From assembly GCA_945867155.1 (NCBI GenBank), contig CAMBHL010000006.1, positions 84,972 through 148,971 of the forward strand: a stretch of 64,000 nt of DNA, read 5' to 3'. Of this stretch, positions 25,263-32,126 are shown in pieces. The translations under genes and the position numbers were made by a program. The notes beneath the pieces were generated by a model. That model saw nothing but the letters and a program-made list of their open reading frames with translations. It did not search any database and was not told the origin of the DNA. Position 1 is the stretch's first letter; each line of letters opens with the position of its first letter. Source of the DNA: an uncultured Eubacteriaceae bacterium (GTDB taxonomy: Bacteria; Bacillota; Clostridia; Eubacteriales; Eubacteriaceae).

Positions 25263-25865
25263 TTATTCCTCTTGTAATTGTGATAAGTCGCCAGAACCCA
25301 TCAATATTTCTGCAATACGGTCGTCCTGGCGCTTTTCTCTGGTGTCTTTTAATGCAAACTTTCTTTGAAGCTTGCGCATCCGCGCCGCTTCTTCTTTCGG
25401 GCATCCTTTATACGGTTTCCAAACGCGGTATCCGATAATCTTCATGAGCTCCGTTTTCTCTGACAACCCGTCCATGAGCGCTCGAAACTGCCACCAATGC
25501 AATTTGGCTGTGGTTAAGTCGATATTGTACTGTTCGATAAATGCCGCGTAGAGGTAGGGCGCATCCTGTGTATATGAAAAAACAGGCGGGCCTTCTGGCG
25601 CCGCCTGATCTTCTGGTTCTTCCCCGCAACAATAAAACCACAATATCGCTTCATAAGCTGCTTCATAGTTTTCCGGAATGCCGTTGTAATAAAGCTCAAA
25701 AGCCTTCACGACGGTCTCTTCTGTCGGTGTGTCACTTTCCATCAAAACCGAAAAGGCAATACCCGTTCTAAAGTCTGAATTAATTGCATATTCATGTTCA
25801 TAGTAAGGGGGCTCTGTATCACGAATGAAGACTGATTCCGGTGGATCATCAATAAGCAAGTTCAT
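25263..25865 (-). CDS. Gp15-family tail assembly protein
   Basis: About 200 residues; MNLLIDDPPESVFI onward with the conserved KAFELYYNGIPENYEAA and WYFxCG-like segments of the phage Gp15 family. Sits directly before the tape measure, where the second tail-assembly chaperone normally lies. ATG at 25865 overlaps the upstream TGA; a GTG one codon earlier is possible. Confidence 0.75.
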   Translation of the reverse strand: MNLLIDDPPESVFIRDTEPPYYEHEYAINSDFRTGIAFSVLMESDTPTEETVVKAFELYYNGIPENYEAAYEAILWFYCCGEEPEDQAAPEGPPVFSYTQDAPYLYAAFIEQYNIDLTTAKLHWWQFRALMDGLSEKTELMKIIGYRVWKPYKGCPKEEAARMRKLQRKFALKDTREKRQDDRIAEILMGSGDLSQLQEE

Positions 25866-26251
25866 CACGCGTTACGCTTTGCCGGCTTCGTCTTCGGCTT
25901 TTTGCCCTGGTTTTGATACTTTTCGTATCTCGTCCCCAGCGCATTGTTGACTTCGGTCGACAGATAAAAAAGAAGCTCATTCAAGTCTTCGGAGGATAAG
26001 GCGACGTCTGAAAAGTCTTCATCGTAAGCCCCGCCGCCGAACAGTCTGTCATAAACATGTGATCTGAAAAACTGTTTATGCTTTTCGATTTGTCCCCGAG
26101 GGCTCAAGTCCTGAATGGTTTCCGGGAATTTCTCCATGTCTTTTGCGATTTCAGACCAAATGATGAGAAAATCATCGTTTTGTTCAAGCTTGTGAATATG
26201 CCCGTTGATGTCAAACGTAATAAACTTCTTTGTAAATCGGAACTGTCCCAT
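25865..26251 (-). CDS. Tail assembly chaperone (GpG-like)
   Basis: 128 residues, MGQFRFTKKFITFDING onward, acidic middle, basic Lys-rich end. Position between the major tail protein and the Gp15-like protein fits the first tail chaperone. It has no strong motif; the call rests mainly on gene order. Confidence 0.6.
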   Translation of the reverse strand: MGQFRFTKKFITFDINGHIHKLEQNDDFLIIWSEIAKDMEKFPETIQDLSPRGQIEKHKQFFRSHVYDRLFGGGAYDEDFSDVALSSEDLNELLFYLSTEVNNALGTRYEKYQNQGKKPKTKPAKRNA

Positions 26252-26272
26252 AGTAACCCCCTTATTGATTCA

Positions 26273-26785
26273 TTAGCCCTGAGATGATGCGGTTGTAGTG
26301 GTGTCGGCTGTAAATGTCTTTTTGGTCGTGTCGAATGTCCCCGAGATTGGATCGCCGATGACATCCAGGTTTCCAGATGAGGTCAGCTGTTCGCCGCCGT
26401 CGCCTTCGGTTGAGTCTGCCTCTACAGTGACTTTGAACTTGCGTGCTTTGTAGACGTTGGCTGCTTCGGCCTGATCGTAGAGGTCAACACGGATGAAGTC
26501 GGTCATGGCGTCTTCGCCAGTTTTCCGGTCGCGCCCGACATTATACAAGAACATCGCCGCCGCTTCGTCCTTGATCATGTCCATGTCGTAAGCAAATTTT
26601 GATTCATACGACGTCAGCATGGTTGTCGCTGATTTTTCGTTGATGTAGGTCTTGGATTTTGTTTTAGCTCCCGGGTCTTCGTTCACCTTGGTGAAGCCTG
26701 TTCCCATGAGCGTGTAGGTTTCAGTCGTTTCTCCCGGCGTGATGTTGATATAATCTGCGACCTGATACCGCATGATGTTTTTCAT
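26273..26785 (-). CDS. Major tail tube protein
   Basis: 170 residues. MKNIMRYQVADYINI onward with a beta-rich tube-protein pattern and C-terminal low-complexity Thr/Ser stretch. Gene order (connectors - this gene - chaperone - tape measure) makes it the tail tube subunit. Confidence 0.75.
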   Translation of the reverse strand: MKNIMRYQVADYINITPGETTETYTLMGTGFTKVNEDPGAKTKSKTYINEKSATTMLTSYESKFAYDMDMIKDEAAAMFLYNVGRDRKTGEDAMTDFIRVDLYDQAEAANVYKARKFKVTVEADSTEGDGGEQLTSSGNLDVIGDPISGTFDTTKKTFTADTTTTASSQG

Positions 26786-26788
26786 TGA

Positions 26789-27226
26789 TTAATCCTCGCT
26801 TTCAAAATAAATAATCTGGCCCGGTATCTGATACCTTGCCAGACTCTGTGCTTCGTTTATTCCCGCTAAATTCGGCATATTCTGCAGCACTTCGATTCGC
26901 TGAACGCTGCAGTTTTCAGGAAATTTCGGGAAGTTTTCTGATTTGTTTTTTAATTCAATGGCATCCATGAAATCCTGGGCAAAGCTCATGGCCTCCAGGT
27001 TTAAATCGTCGTGATCGGTTGAATAAGCCTTTGTCCAGATAATCCGGAAGCCGTAAGCTTTAATCCCGCCGCCGTGGACATACCGCCTGACATACCGGTC
27101 TGAATATTCGGTCATCAAGGCCACGCCTTCCGGCGCCGTAGATGAGAAATTGAATTCCAGCGGCTCGCCGGTGATCTCTTCTACAATCGGCTTAAAATAC
27201 GCCATCATGGCTTCGTGCTTGTTCAT
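26789..27226 (-). CDS. Tail terminator / minor capsid protein
   Basis: 145 residues; MNKHEAMMAYFKPIVEEITGEPL with later strands is the pattern of the Minor_capsid/tail-terminator group next to the tube gene. Overlaps the upstream gene by 4 bases. Confidence 0.65.
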   Translation of the reverse strand: MNKHEAMMAYFKPIVEEITGEPLEFNFSSTAPEGVALMTEYSDRYVRRYVHGGGIKAYGFRIIWTKAYSTDHDDLNLEAMSFAQDFMDAIELKNKSENFPKFPENCSVQRIEVLQNMPNLAGINEAQSLARYQIPGQIIYFESED

Positions 27227-27678
27227 TTAAGCCCCCTTAATACGTATTTGGCAATAGCATCTGCGATCGCCTGACCATGAGACTGTGCTGCAGCTTTATC
27301 CCAGTGATCAGTCGCCAGAGGATGCCGAAAGGTTTGATAAGTCAGCTTTCTTCCCGACGGTCTTTTCGGAACATTTGGTCTGCTCCAAAAACGCGTGCCG
27401 TCTGTGAATGCGCCTTTTCCCGTCTTTGGGTCAACATAAAGCTGGCCTTCGTATTGATAATGCGCATACGGGCTGTTGTAGCTGATCTTCCCGCCGCTGG
27501 CGTCCGCTGTGATCGCGACGTTCCGGCTGAGCATCAAGTTGTTGGCAGGGACGTATGGTTCCATGACGCGCTTAAACTCATTCGCCGCGAAAAGCTGGGC
27601 CTTCTGCCCGAAGGTGTCAGCCGTCAGTTTTGAGATCGGCTCGTTCCATTCGAGATGAAAGTCTTTCTTCTTTGCCAT
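27223..27678 (-). CDS. Minor capsid / head closure protein (HK97 gp10 analogue)
   Basis: 151 residues from ATG 27678 (GGAGGC upstream). MAKKKDFHLEWNEPISKLT onward and Y-rich middle (SPYAHYQYEGQLYVDP) match the 'minor capsid 2' type found second in the connector series. Confidence 0.7.
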   Translation of the reverse strand: MAKKKDFHLEWNEPISKLTADTFGQKAQLFAANEFKRVMEPYVPANNLMLSRNVAITADASGGKISYNSPYAHYQYEGQLYVDPKTGKGAFTDGTRFWSRPNVPKRPSGRKLTYQTFRHPLATDHWDKAAAQSHGQAIADAIAKYVLRGLK

Positions 27679-27679
27679 G

Positions 27680-28114
27680 TTAGCCTCCAAGCTTGTAATG
27701 CCCGCCGAAAGGATACCGGCTGTTGTCTGAAATGCTCATCACCTTGAAAGCATCCGGCTGATATTTAAGCAGAACGTCCGAGGCGCGGTGTCCTTTTGTT
27801 CCGTCTATGGTGTCATCGACCGCGCCCAGAACGACGAGATCGCCCTTTGATGCCGTGAATGTGCCAGCCTTATCCTTAAGGTCTTTCCATTCCTGATACG
27901 GCTTATAGGACGTACTCGCCGGGATTCTCAAGATATAAGTGCCTTCTGCATTAAACATGCCTTCTGAAGCAGAGACCGCTGTTCTGACATTGAAAAAGCA
28001 ATTCTCTAATTGTGTGCTCGCCCAGCCTTCTTTCCCGTCATTATCAGCTGATGCGACGCGGTTGTAAATTGTCACGGTGTCGCAGTAATTAGGATTGATC
28101 CGGTGGTTCTCCAT
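27680..28114 (-). CDS. Head-tail connector / minor capsid protein
   Basis: 144 residues from ATG 28114, preceded by GGAGGTG. MENHRINPNYCDTVTIYNR onward is the 'minor capsid 1' head-closure type. The start lies 26 bases inside the upstream gene. Confidence 0.65.
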   Translation of the reverse strand: MENHRINPNYCDTVTIYNRVASADNDGKEGWASTQLENCFFNVRTAVSASEGMFNAEGTYILRIPASTSYKPYQEWKDLKDKAGTFTASKGDLVVLGAVDDTIDGTKGHRASDVLLKYQPDAFKVMSISDNSRYPFGGHYKLGG

Positions 28115-28538
28115 CGTACACCTCCAATTCAACAGGCTTCGCTTCACAGTTCAAAAGGCCGCTGTTCATCAGATAATCGCGGATAATACGGTCAATTTCC
28201 TTATCAAACGCGGCTTTGTCCGTTGTCGTTGCATCTGCGGCAAACGTGGCGCTCTGGCCGTCGTTGCTGTAAGACGTCATCACACCGGACGCGCCCGCTT
28301 CTTCTGCCATCGCTGTGGCCTGATCTCGCTTATAGAGTTTTTCCGCGACAGCACACACGGCGTCTTTCACGGCCTCTGGAATGTCAGAAGCCGGCATTTC
28401 GGCAACGCGTTCAAATGTCGTATTGTCGATGTAACGCCTTGCTTGTTTCTCGTAATAATCAAGCGACGCATTCGGCACGACTTCTGACAAGCCGCACCGA
28501 TACGCGTTTTTATAATATTCAAATGTCACGTATGCCAT
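28089..28538 (-). CDS. Head-tail connector (adaptor) protein
   Basis: 149 residues, mostly helical: YYKNAYRCG, ASLDYYEKQARRYID, EAVKDAVCAVAEKLY. This is the usual gp6/gp15-type adaptor found directly after the capsid gene. Confidence 0.7.
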   Translation of the reverse strand: MAYVTFEYYKNAYRCGLSEVVPNASLDYYEKQARRYIDNTTFERVAEMPASDIPEAVKDAVCAVAEKLYKRDQATAMAEEAGASGVMTSYSNDGQSATFAADATTTDKAAFDKEIDRIIRDYLMNSGLLNCEAKPVELEVYDGEPPDQS

Positions 28539-28552
28539 TGTTTACACCCTTA

Positions 28553-29404
28553 TTAGCTGCCGGATACTGCCTGTGAGTGACAGTAAACGCCTGCAAGTTT
28601 ATTATCCAGAACATCAGCCAGGCCGACGGTTCTGTAAGTATAAATATACGCGTCTGCGTCCTGGTTCTGATCAGGTGAGAACACTTTCGGAACAACGTGT
28701 TTCTGATACTGCTGAATTGCCTGATGATCGACAATTAAGAAGTTGATCGGTGTTGCGCCGGTAAAGCCGTCAGTTGCGCTTAAGGTCACCGTTTTATAAA
28801 AACGTGCTGCCGGTGTTTTTACGATGCTTCCGAAGCCTTCCATGACCTTTCTTGATGCATTTGTGTCCAGATCATCTACTGCGCCCATGAGTGCCGGGTT
28901 AATGAACAAGACGCACGTTGCCAGGTCGGCTTCTGCATTTTCGATCACGTCTCTGGCTTTTCTCAGTGCCGTTACAACGGATTTCCCATCTGAAAGCGTG
29001 CCGGTGGCTGAGCCGATGCCGGCTTTTGATGCGTACTTGCTGAGACGCCATGCATCCAGTTCCGGTGCAACTTTCGTTCTGATAAATTCGCCGGCCAACT
29101 GACCGAAGGCCACGTTTGCTGTTTCCTGGTTGTCGAGATTGTCCACATAGAATTTGCGCCCGCGGTCATAATCACATTTCATTGTTTCATATCCGATTGT
29201 GACGGAGCCCTGTTTATACCCGCTGTCTTTGTCATAATTTGCCAGGCCCTGCATGCTCATCTTCGGAACTAAGATTTCGTTTGCGTTTGCCCCCTGGCGC
29301 ACCAGGCTGTTGTCCCCATCCAGAACGGAAGTCACAGCTGCTTTCTGATAAACCTTATCTAAAAGCGGGACATACTGTTTCATAAGTTCAATGCTGTTTG
29401 CCAT
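28553..29404 (-). CDS. Major capsid protein
   Basis: 283 residues. MANSIELMKQYVPLLDKVYQKAA then a P-domain/E-loop pattern with KMSMQGLANYDKD and later FLIVDHQAIQQYQKH is that of the P22/HK97-fold coat proteins found in Firmicutes siphophages. Follows the scaffold gene with 3 bases between. Confidence 0.85.
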   Translation of the reverse strand: MANSIELMKQYVPLLDKVYQKAAVTSVLDGDNSLVRQGANANEILVPKMSMQGLANYDKDSGYKQGSVTIGYETMKCDYDRGRKFYVDNLDNQETANVAFGQLAGEFIRTKVAPELDAWRLSKYASKAGIGSATGTLSDGKSVVTALRKARDVIENAEADLATCVLFINPALMGAVDDLDTNASRKVMEGFGSIVKTPAARFYKTVTLSATDGFTGATPINFLIVDHQAIQQYQKHVVPKVFSPDQNQDADAYIYTYRTVGLADVLDNKLAGVYCHSQAVSGS

Positions 29405-29407
29405 GAT

Positions 29408-29971
29408 TTACTCCTTTTTTAGGTCTTTCTCTGACAGTCCCATTGCCTTGGCGACGCGATCCAGCGCTTCGTTGGATTTGCCGCCGCTCTTGCCAAGCGG
29501 TGCCGTCGGGTTGTCGATCGGCTCATCTGCGGTGAATAAGAATTTGGTTTCATCGCTTGCCTTGAGATCATCAAAGGCTTTGGCAATGTCCGCGTCCTGA
29601 TTCTTAGAGGCTTTCAGCGCGTCTACGTCCATAAAGGGCATGACGGCTTTTAATGCCCGCGCTCCCGCTTTCTTGGCTGCTGCTGTCATCTTGCCGTTGA
29701 ACATGACATCTTCCTGAATCTTTGTTTTTTCCGCTTCTGCCTGTTCGAACTTGGCTTTATAGTCTGCGACTTGTGATTTAATTTCGTCATAGTCCTTAAA
29801 GCCGTCAATGGTTTTATTCGCCGTCTTTAACTGATCCTTCGTGGTTTCCAGTTCTTTCTGTACGGCTTCGAGATTACCTTTGGCTGCATTCACATCCTTG
29901 CCGTTCTCTGCCATGATCTTGTCGATCGCGTCCTGTTCCAGGCCGAGGCCTTTCAAAAATTCTGTTTTCAT
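29408..29971 (-). CDS. Scaffold protein (GP20-type)
   Basis: 187 residues, MKTEFLKGLGLEQDAIDKIMAENG then a long coiled coil and Lys-rich end: the classic minor structural GP20 scaffold placed before the coat gene. Confidence 0.85.
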   Translation of the reverse strand: MKTEFLKGLGLEQDAIDKIMAENGKDVNAAKGNLEAVQKELETTKDQLKTANKTIDGFKDYDEIKSQVADYKAKFEQAEAEKTKIQEDVMFNGKMTAAAKKAGARALKAVMPFMDVDALKASKNQDADIAKAFDDLKASDETKFLFTADEPIDNPTAPLGKSGGKSNEALDRVAKAMGLSEKDLKKE

Positions 29972-30063
29972 GTCTGTTCATCCTTTCTTTCGCTTTTAGG
30001 TTGTTTTAGGGCTGTAACCACGCGCCCTGCGACGGCACTGTTTTAGGTCTGATGCCGCTGACC

Positions 30064-30088
30064 AAACAATAAAAAAACGCCTTTCAGC
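30064..30088 (+). repeat. 25-bp repeat, left copy
   Basis: AAACAATAAAAAAACGCC plus TTTCAGC, identical to 30487-30511. The two copies flank the 111-residue gene at 30131-30466. Each carries the T-run side of a leftward terminator. Confidence 0.75.
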
Positions 30089-30130
30089 ATGGTTATGTTT
30101 ACTTCTATACCATTTTTCTTACTAAGTTCC

Positions 30131-30466
30131 TTATCGCCGTGGATCACAATCAAAATAATCTGCCACGTCTTCTAACCCGGCTTGTTTTAAGTACTCATAT
30201 TCCCGCTCTTTCTTTAGTCGTGTATAATCTGTGATGGTGTTAAATACCTTATTCTCACGTTTTCTCTCGCAAGACTTTTGATATACATTTTGCCTCTTGA
30301 GCTTTTTAACTGTGCGTGGCTTTACGATCTTTCCTTCATCAAATACATTTTTTAATCGAGTATTGGCTTGTTTCTGCTCTAAAGCATATCCTCTCATGCC
30401 ATCGGTTAATCCTTTGAACGAAAAACAACTCATAGCAGCACAAATTCGGCCTGGGCTCAATGTCAT
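30131..30466 (-). CDS. Hypothetical basic protein in the cargo region
   Basis: 111 residues, rich in Lys and Arg (TVKKLKRQN, YTRLKKEREYEY) ending FDCDPRR. AAGGAG precedes the ATG at 30466. I do not recognise a family. It is flanked by two copies of a 25-bp terminator-like repeat, as expected for an independently inserted cargo gene. Confidence 0.5.
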   Translation of the reverse strand: MTLSPGRICAAMSCFSFKGLTDGMRGYALEQKQANTRLKNVFDEGKIVKPRTVKKLKRQNVYQKSCERKRENKVFNTITDYTRLKKEREYEYLKQAGLEDVADYFDCDPRR

Positions 30467-30486
30467 CGTGTTTTCTCCTTATTTGT

Positions 30487-30514
30487 AAACAATAAAAAAA
30501 CGCCTTTCAGCGTT
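30487..30514 (-). terminator. Terminator within the right 25-bp repeat
   Basis: Leftward stem AACGC / GCGTT (30499-30514) followed by seven T; the 25-bp repeat copy spans 30487-30511. Confidence 0.55.
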
Positions 30515-30522
30515 GTGAGATT

Positions 30523-30624
30523 TCAATCTTTTAATACGGCAATTACGCCAATAATCAGTGCAATAAGCGATTTAATGGCATCAGTCGCTAGAATGGCGCC
30601 GACAATTGTAAAGAATAGTTTCAC
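30523..30624 (-). CDS. 33-residue hydrophobic peptide
   Basis: GTG at 30622-30624 with GAGAGGCG upstream. MKLFFTIVGAILATDAIKSL then IALIIGVIAVLKD: almost entirely membrane-spanning with charged ends. It directly follows the lipoprotein gene, so may be co-expressed. Could be a small holin-like or accessory peptide; no family known to me. Confidence 0.5.
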   Translation of the reverse strand: MKLFFTIVGAILATDAIKSLIALIIGVIAVLKD

Positions 30625-30633
30625 AGACGCCTC

Positions 30634-31029
30634 TCAATCACTCACGGTCGGCTTATACGGGATCCACAGCTTCGGATTAAAATTGATCTCGTAGTGATAC
30701 TTACTGACTTCACTTCCTGAAATATCCTCAACAATGTAAGACATGTTGTCGCTGATTCCGAATAAATGCTTTTTATATTTGCCTTTGCCCGTTTCGACAA
30801 TGACTTCAAGCTGATTGTCCTCAGTATCTGCTTTGATGTTCATTTTACCTTCAACGGTATAGAGTGTCTGTCCAGTGATGCAGTCGATCACCGTTAACCG
30901 ACGATAAATATTAAAGTTTTCAGCTTCCTGCGTGATGTTGTAATCTGCCCGCTTTGCCTGACGGCAAGCGCACAAAGACACGGCCAGAACCGCTATCAAA
31001 GCAAATGATATTATTTTTTTCTTGTTCAT
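30634..31029 (-). CDS. Phage-encoded lipoprotein
   Basis: 131 residues from ATG 31029 (GGAGAGG upstream). Signal peptide MNKKKIISFALIAVLAV ends in a lipobox (SLCAC), so the mature Cys would be lipid-anchored outside the cell. The body is beta-rich (YNITQEAENFNIYRRLTVID). Prophage lipoproteins of this shape often block superinfecting phage DNA entry, but that role here is inference from position in a cargo patch. Confidence 0.7.
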   Translation of the reverse strand: MNKKKIISFALIAVLAVSLCACRQAKRADYNITQEAENFNIYRRLTVIDCITGQTLYTVEGKMNIKADTEDNQLEVIVETGKGKYKKHLFGISDNMSYIVEDISGSEVSKYHYEINFNPKLWIPYKPTVSD

Positions 31030-31052
31030 AATTCCTCTCCTTTTCTGGCATA

Positions 31053-31079
31053 GAAAAAGCATCGGTCTCCCGATGCTTT
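31053..31079 (-). terminator. Intrinsic terminator
   Basis: Leftward stem AAAGCATCGG / CCGATGCTTT with a short loop, followed by T-run. Lies between the Cys-rich gene and the lipoprotein gene. Confidence 0.75.
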
Positions 31080-31126
31080 AAAGCAGCAACGCCAACAAAA
31101 AAGGCGCTCATTGCTGATCGTCTTCG

Positions 31127-31291
31127 TTATTTATATTGATCAATGCAATCCGAACAGATATTCTCCATCCAGAAACGTCCCACAATCCCGTGATACACTT
31201 CCGCTCGCCGATATGCCTCAAGCCATATGTACCTATGGCAGTGTGAGCACATTACAGGAAGCAAGGCGAATCGGTTAAATTTCATCTTCAT
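31127..31291 (-). CDS. 54-residue Cys-rich (zinc-ribbon-like) phage protein
   Basis: ATG at 31291 after AGGG. Two CxxC knuckles: CSHCHRYIW near residue 15 and ICSDCIDQYK at the end. The spacing suggests a small zinc-binding protein. Such genes recur in Clostridia prophages beside cargo genes. Function unknown. Confidence 0.6.
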   Translation of the reverse strand: MKMKFNRFALLPVMCSHCHRYIWLEAYRRAEVYHGIVGRFWMENICSDCIDQYK

Positions 31292-31318
31292 GCTTTTTCC
31301 CTATTCCTGACATAACAA

Positions 31319-31340
31319 AACCCCGCGGTGTCCGCGAGGC
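31319..31340 (-). terminator. Intrinsic terminator after the Tad2-like gene
   Basis: Leftward stem CCTCGCGG / CCGCGGGG with loop ACAC, then TTTTG. Confidence 0.7.
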
Positions 31341-31370
31341 TTATTCGACGTATCTTGATTTATATTTCAT

Positions 31371-31778
31371 TTATTCCACAAACACCCAATCTTCTGCAAG
31401 CATATCAGACTGCGAAGCAAGCCATCCGATTTGAACACCAGACGTTCCAACAAATGCAATCGCTCCATTTCCAATAGCTTCATGCTCTGGATTCACAATA
31501 TCTCCATCTGGATTTATATATCTGATGTTGGTTGCTAATTCAATGTACTGATTCTTGCCATTCCAACCTTTACGTTTAACTTTGAGTCCACGCTTCATAT
31601 ACTTGATTGCATCTCCAAAAGAAAAAGTTGTCTCTCCACCAAGTACCGGGCAATTCTTTTCATCTGCCACAATCCATTCATCCGACAGCAGTTTCATTAT
31701 AGTGTACTCTACTCTCTGTGTCTCACGAATATCAAGTAATTCACCCTGATCGCCGTCCTGTGGTCTGCACCGAATCAT
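31371..31778 (-). CDS. tad2: Tad2-like (DUF2829) anti-Thoeris protein, C-terminal domain
   Basis: 135 residues from ATG 31778. The DUF2829 signature is clear: FSFGDAIKYMKRGLKVKRKGWNG and the terminal GWLASQSDMLAEDWVFVE. Tad2 proteins of this family bind the cyclic ADP-ribose signal of Thoeris and disable that defence. The first ~45 residues belong to a second, N-terminal Tad2-like domain that continues upstream but is cut off by a TGA at 31806-31808. As read, only the C-terminal domain is complete. The ribosome site for ATG 31778 is weak, so expression of this part alone is uncertain. Confidence 0.8.
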   Translation of the reverse strand: MIRCRPQDGDQGELLDIRETQRVEYTIMKLLSDEWIVADEKNCPVLGGETTFSFGDAIKYMKRGLKVKRKGWNGKNQYIELATNIRYINPDGDIVNPEHEAIGNGAIAFVGTSGVQIGWLASQSDMLAEDWVFVE

Positions 31779-31886
31779 AATCGTTTCTTTCTCTACATCC
31801 CAGTATCAGTAACCACCCCACGATGGCAGCTTTACTTTTGCTCCTTGTTTCATCAATTTAAATGCTTCCTTAAAATTCATTCCCAT
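31779..31886 (-). pseudogene. N-terminal Tad2-like domain, interrupted by in-frame TGA
   Basis: From ATG 31886 (or 31880) the frame reads MGMNFKEAFKLMKQGAKVKL then PSWGGY, TGA, YWDVEKETIM and runs in frame into the gene at 31371. The family usually has WGGYWYWD here, so TGA replaces a TGG Trp codon. Other genes of this prophage end with TGA, so the codon is a true stop here. Either a point mutation in this strain, a sequencing error, or a natural split. Confidence 0.75.
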
Positions 31887-31923
31887 ATTTTTATCTTCAT
31901 TTCTTAAAAATGTGTATAAAAAT

Positions 31924-31947
31924 ACCACCGGTCTCTCGACTGGTGGT
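31924..31947 (-). terminator. Intrinsic terminator
   Basis: Leftward ACCACCAGTC / GACCGGTGGT stem (one mismatch), GAGA loop, then ATTTTTATA. Confidence 0.7.
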
Positions 31948-31949
31948 AA

Positions 31950-32126
31950 CTAAAATCCCCTAATTCCTCCATAAATACAATCTTTGGTCTTGCATTCAAC
32001 TGCTATAGAATTACCTCTTTTTTCATAAATAATCTCATTTCCACAGCGAGGGCAAATTACTTTTTTATCTGGATGGTTCATTTTTTCGTCTAACACCTTA
32101 TAATCATTCTCATTCATCGTAACCAT
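31950..32126 (-). CDS. 58-residue zinc-ribbon protein
   Basis: ATG at 32126 with AAGGAG eight bases upstream, lying inside the last 17 bases of the minor capsid gene. CPRCGNEIIYEKRG and CKTKDC give a CxxC...CxxxxC knuckle. Base composition is AT-rich like the end of the preceding gene, so the two may have arrived together. A longer frame from 32198 lacks a ribosome site. Confidence 0.6.
   Translation of the reverse strand: MVTMNENDYKVLDEKMNHPDKKVICPRCGNEIIYEKRGNSIAVECKTKDCIYGGIRGF

Noticed and set aside
31806..31808. TGA in the Tad2-like gene as selenocysteine or reassigned Trp
   Set aside because: Other genes of this prophage, such as the holin, end in TGA, no selenocysteine stem-loop was seen after it, and the family has Trp rather than Cys at this place.
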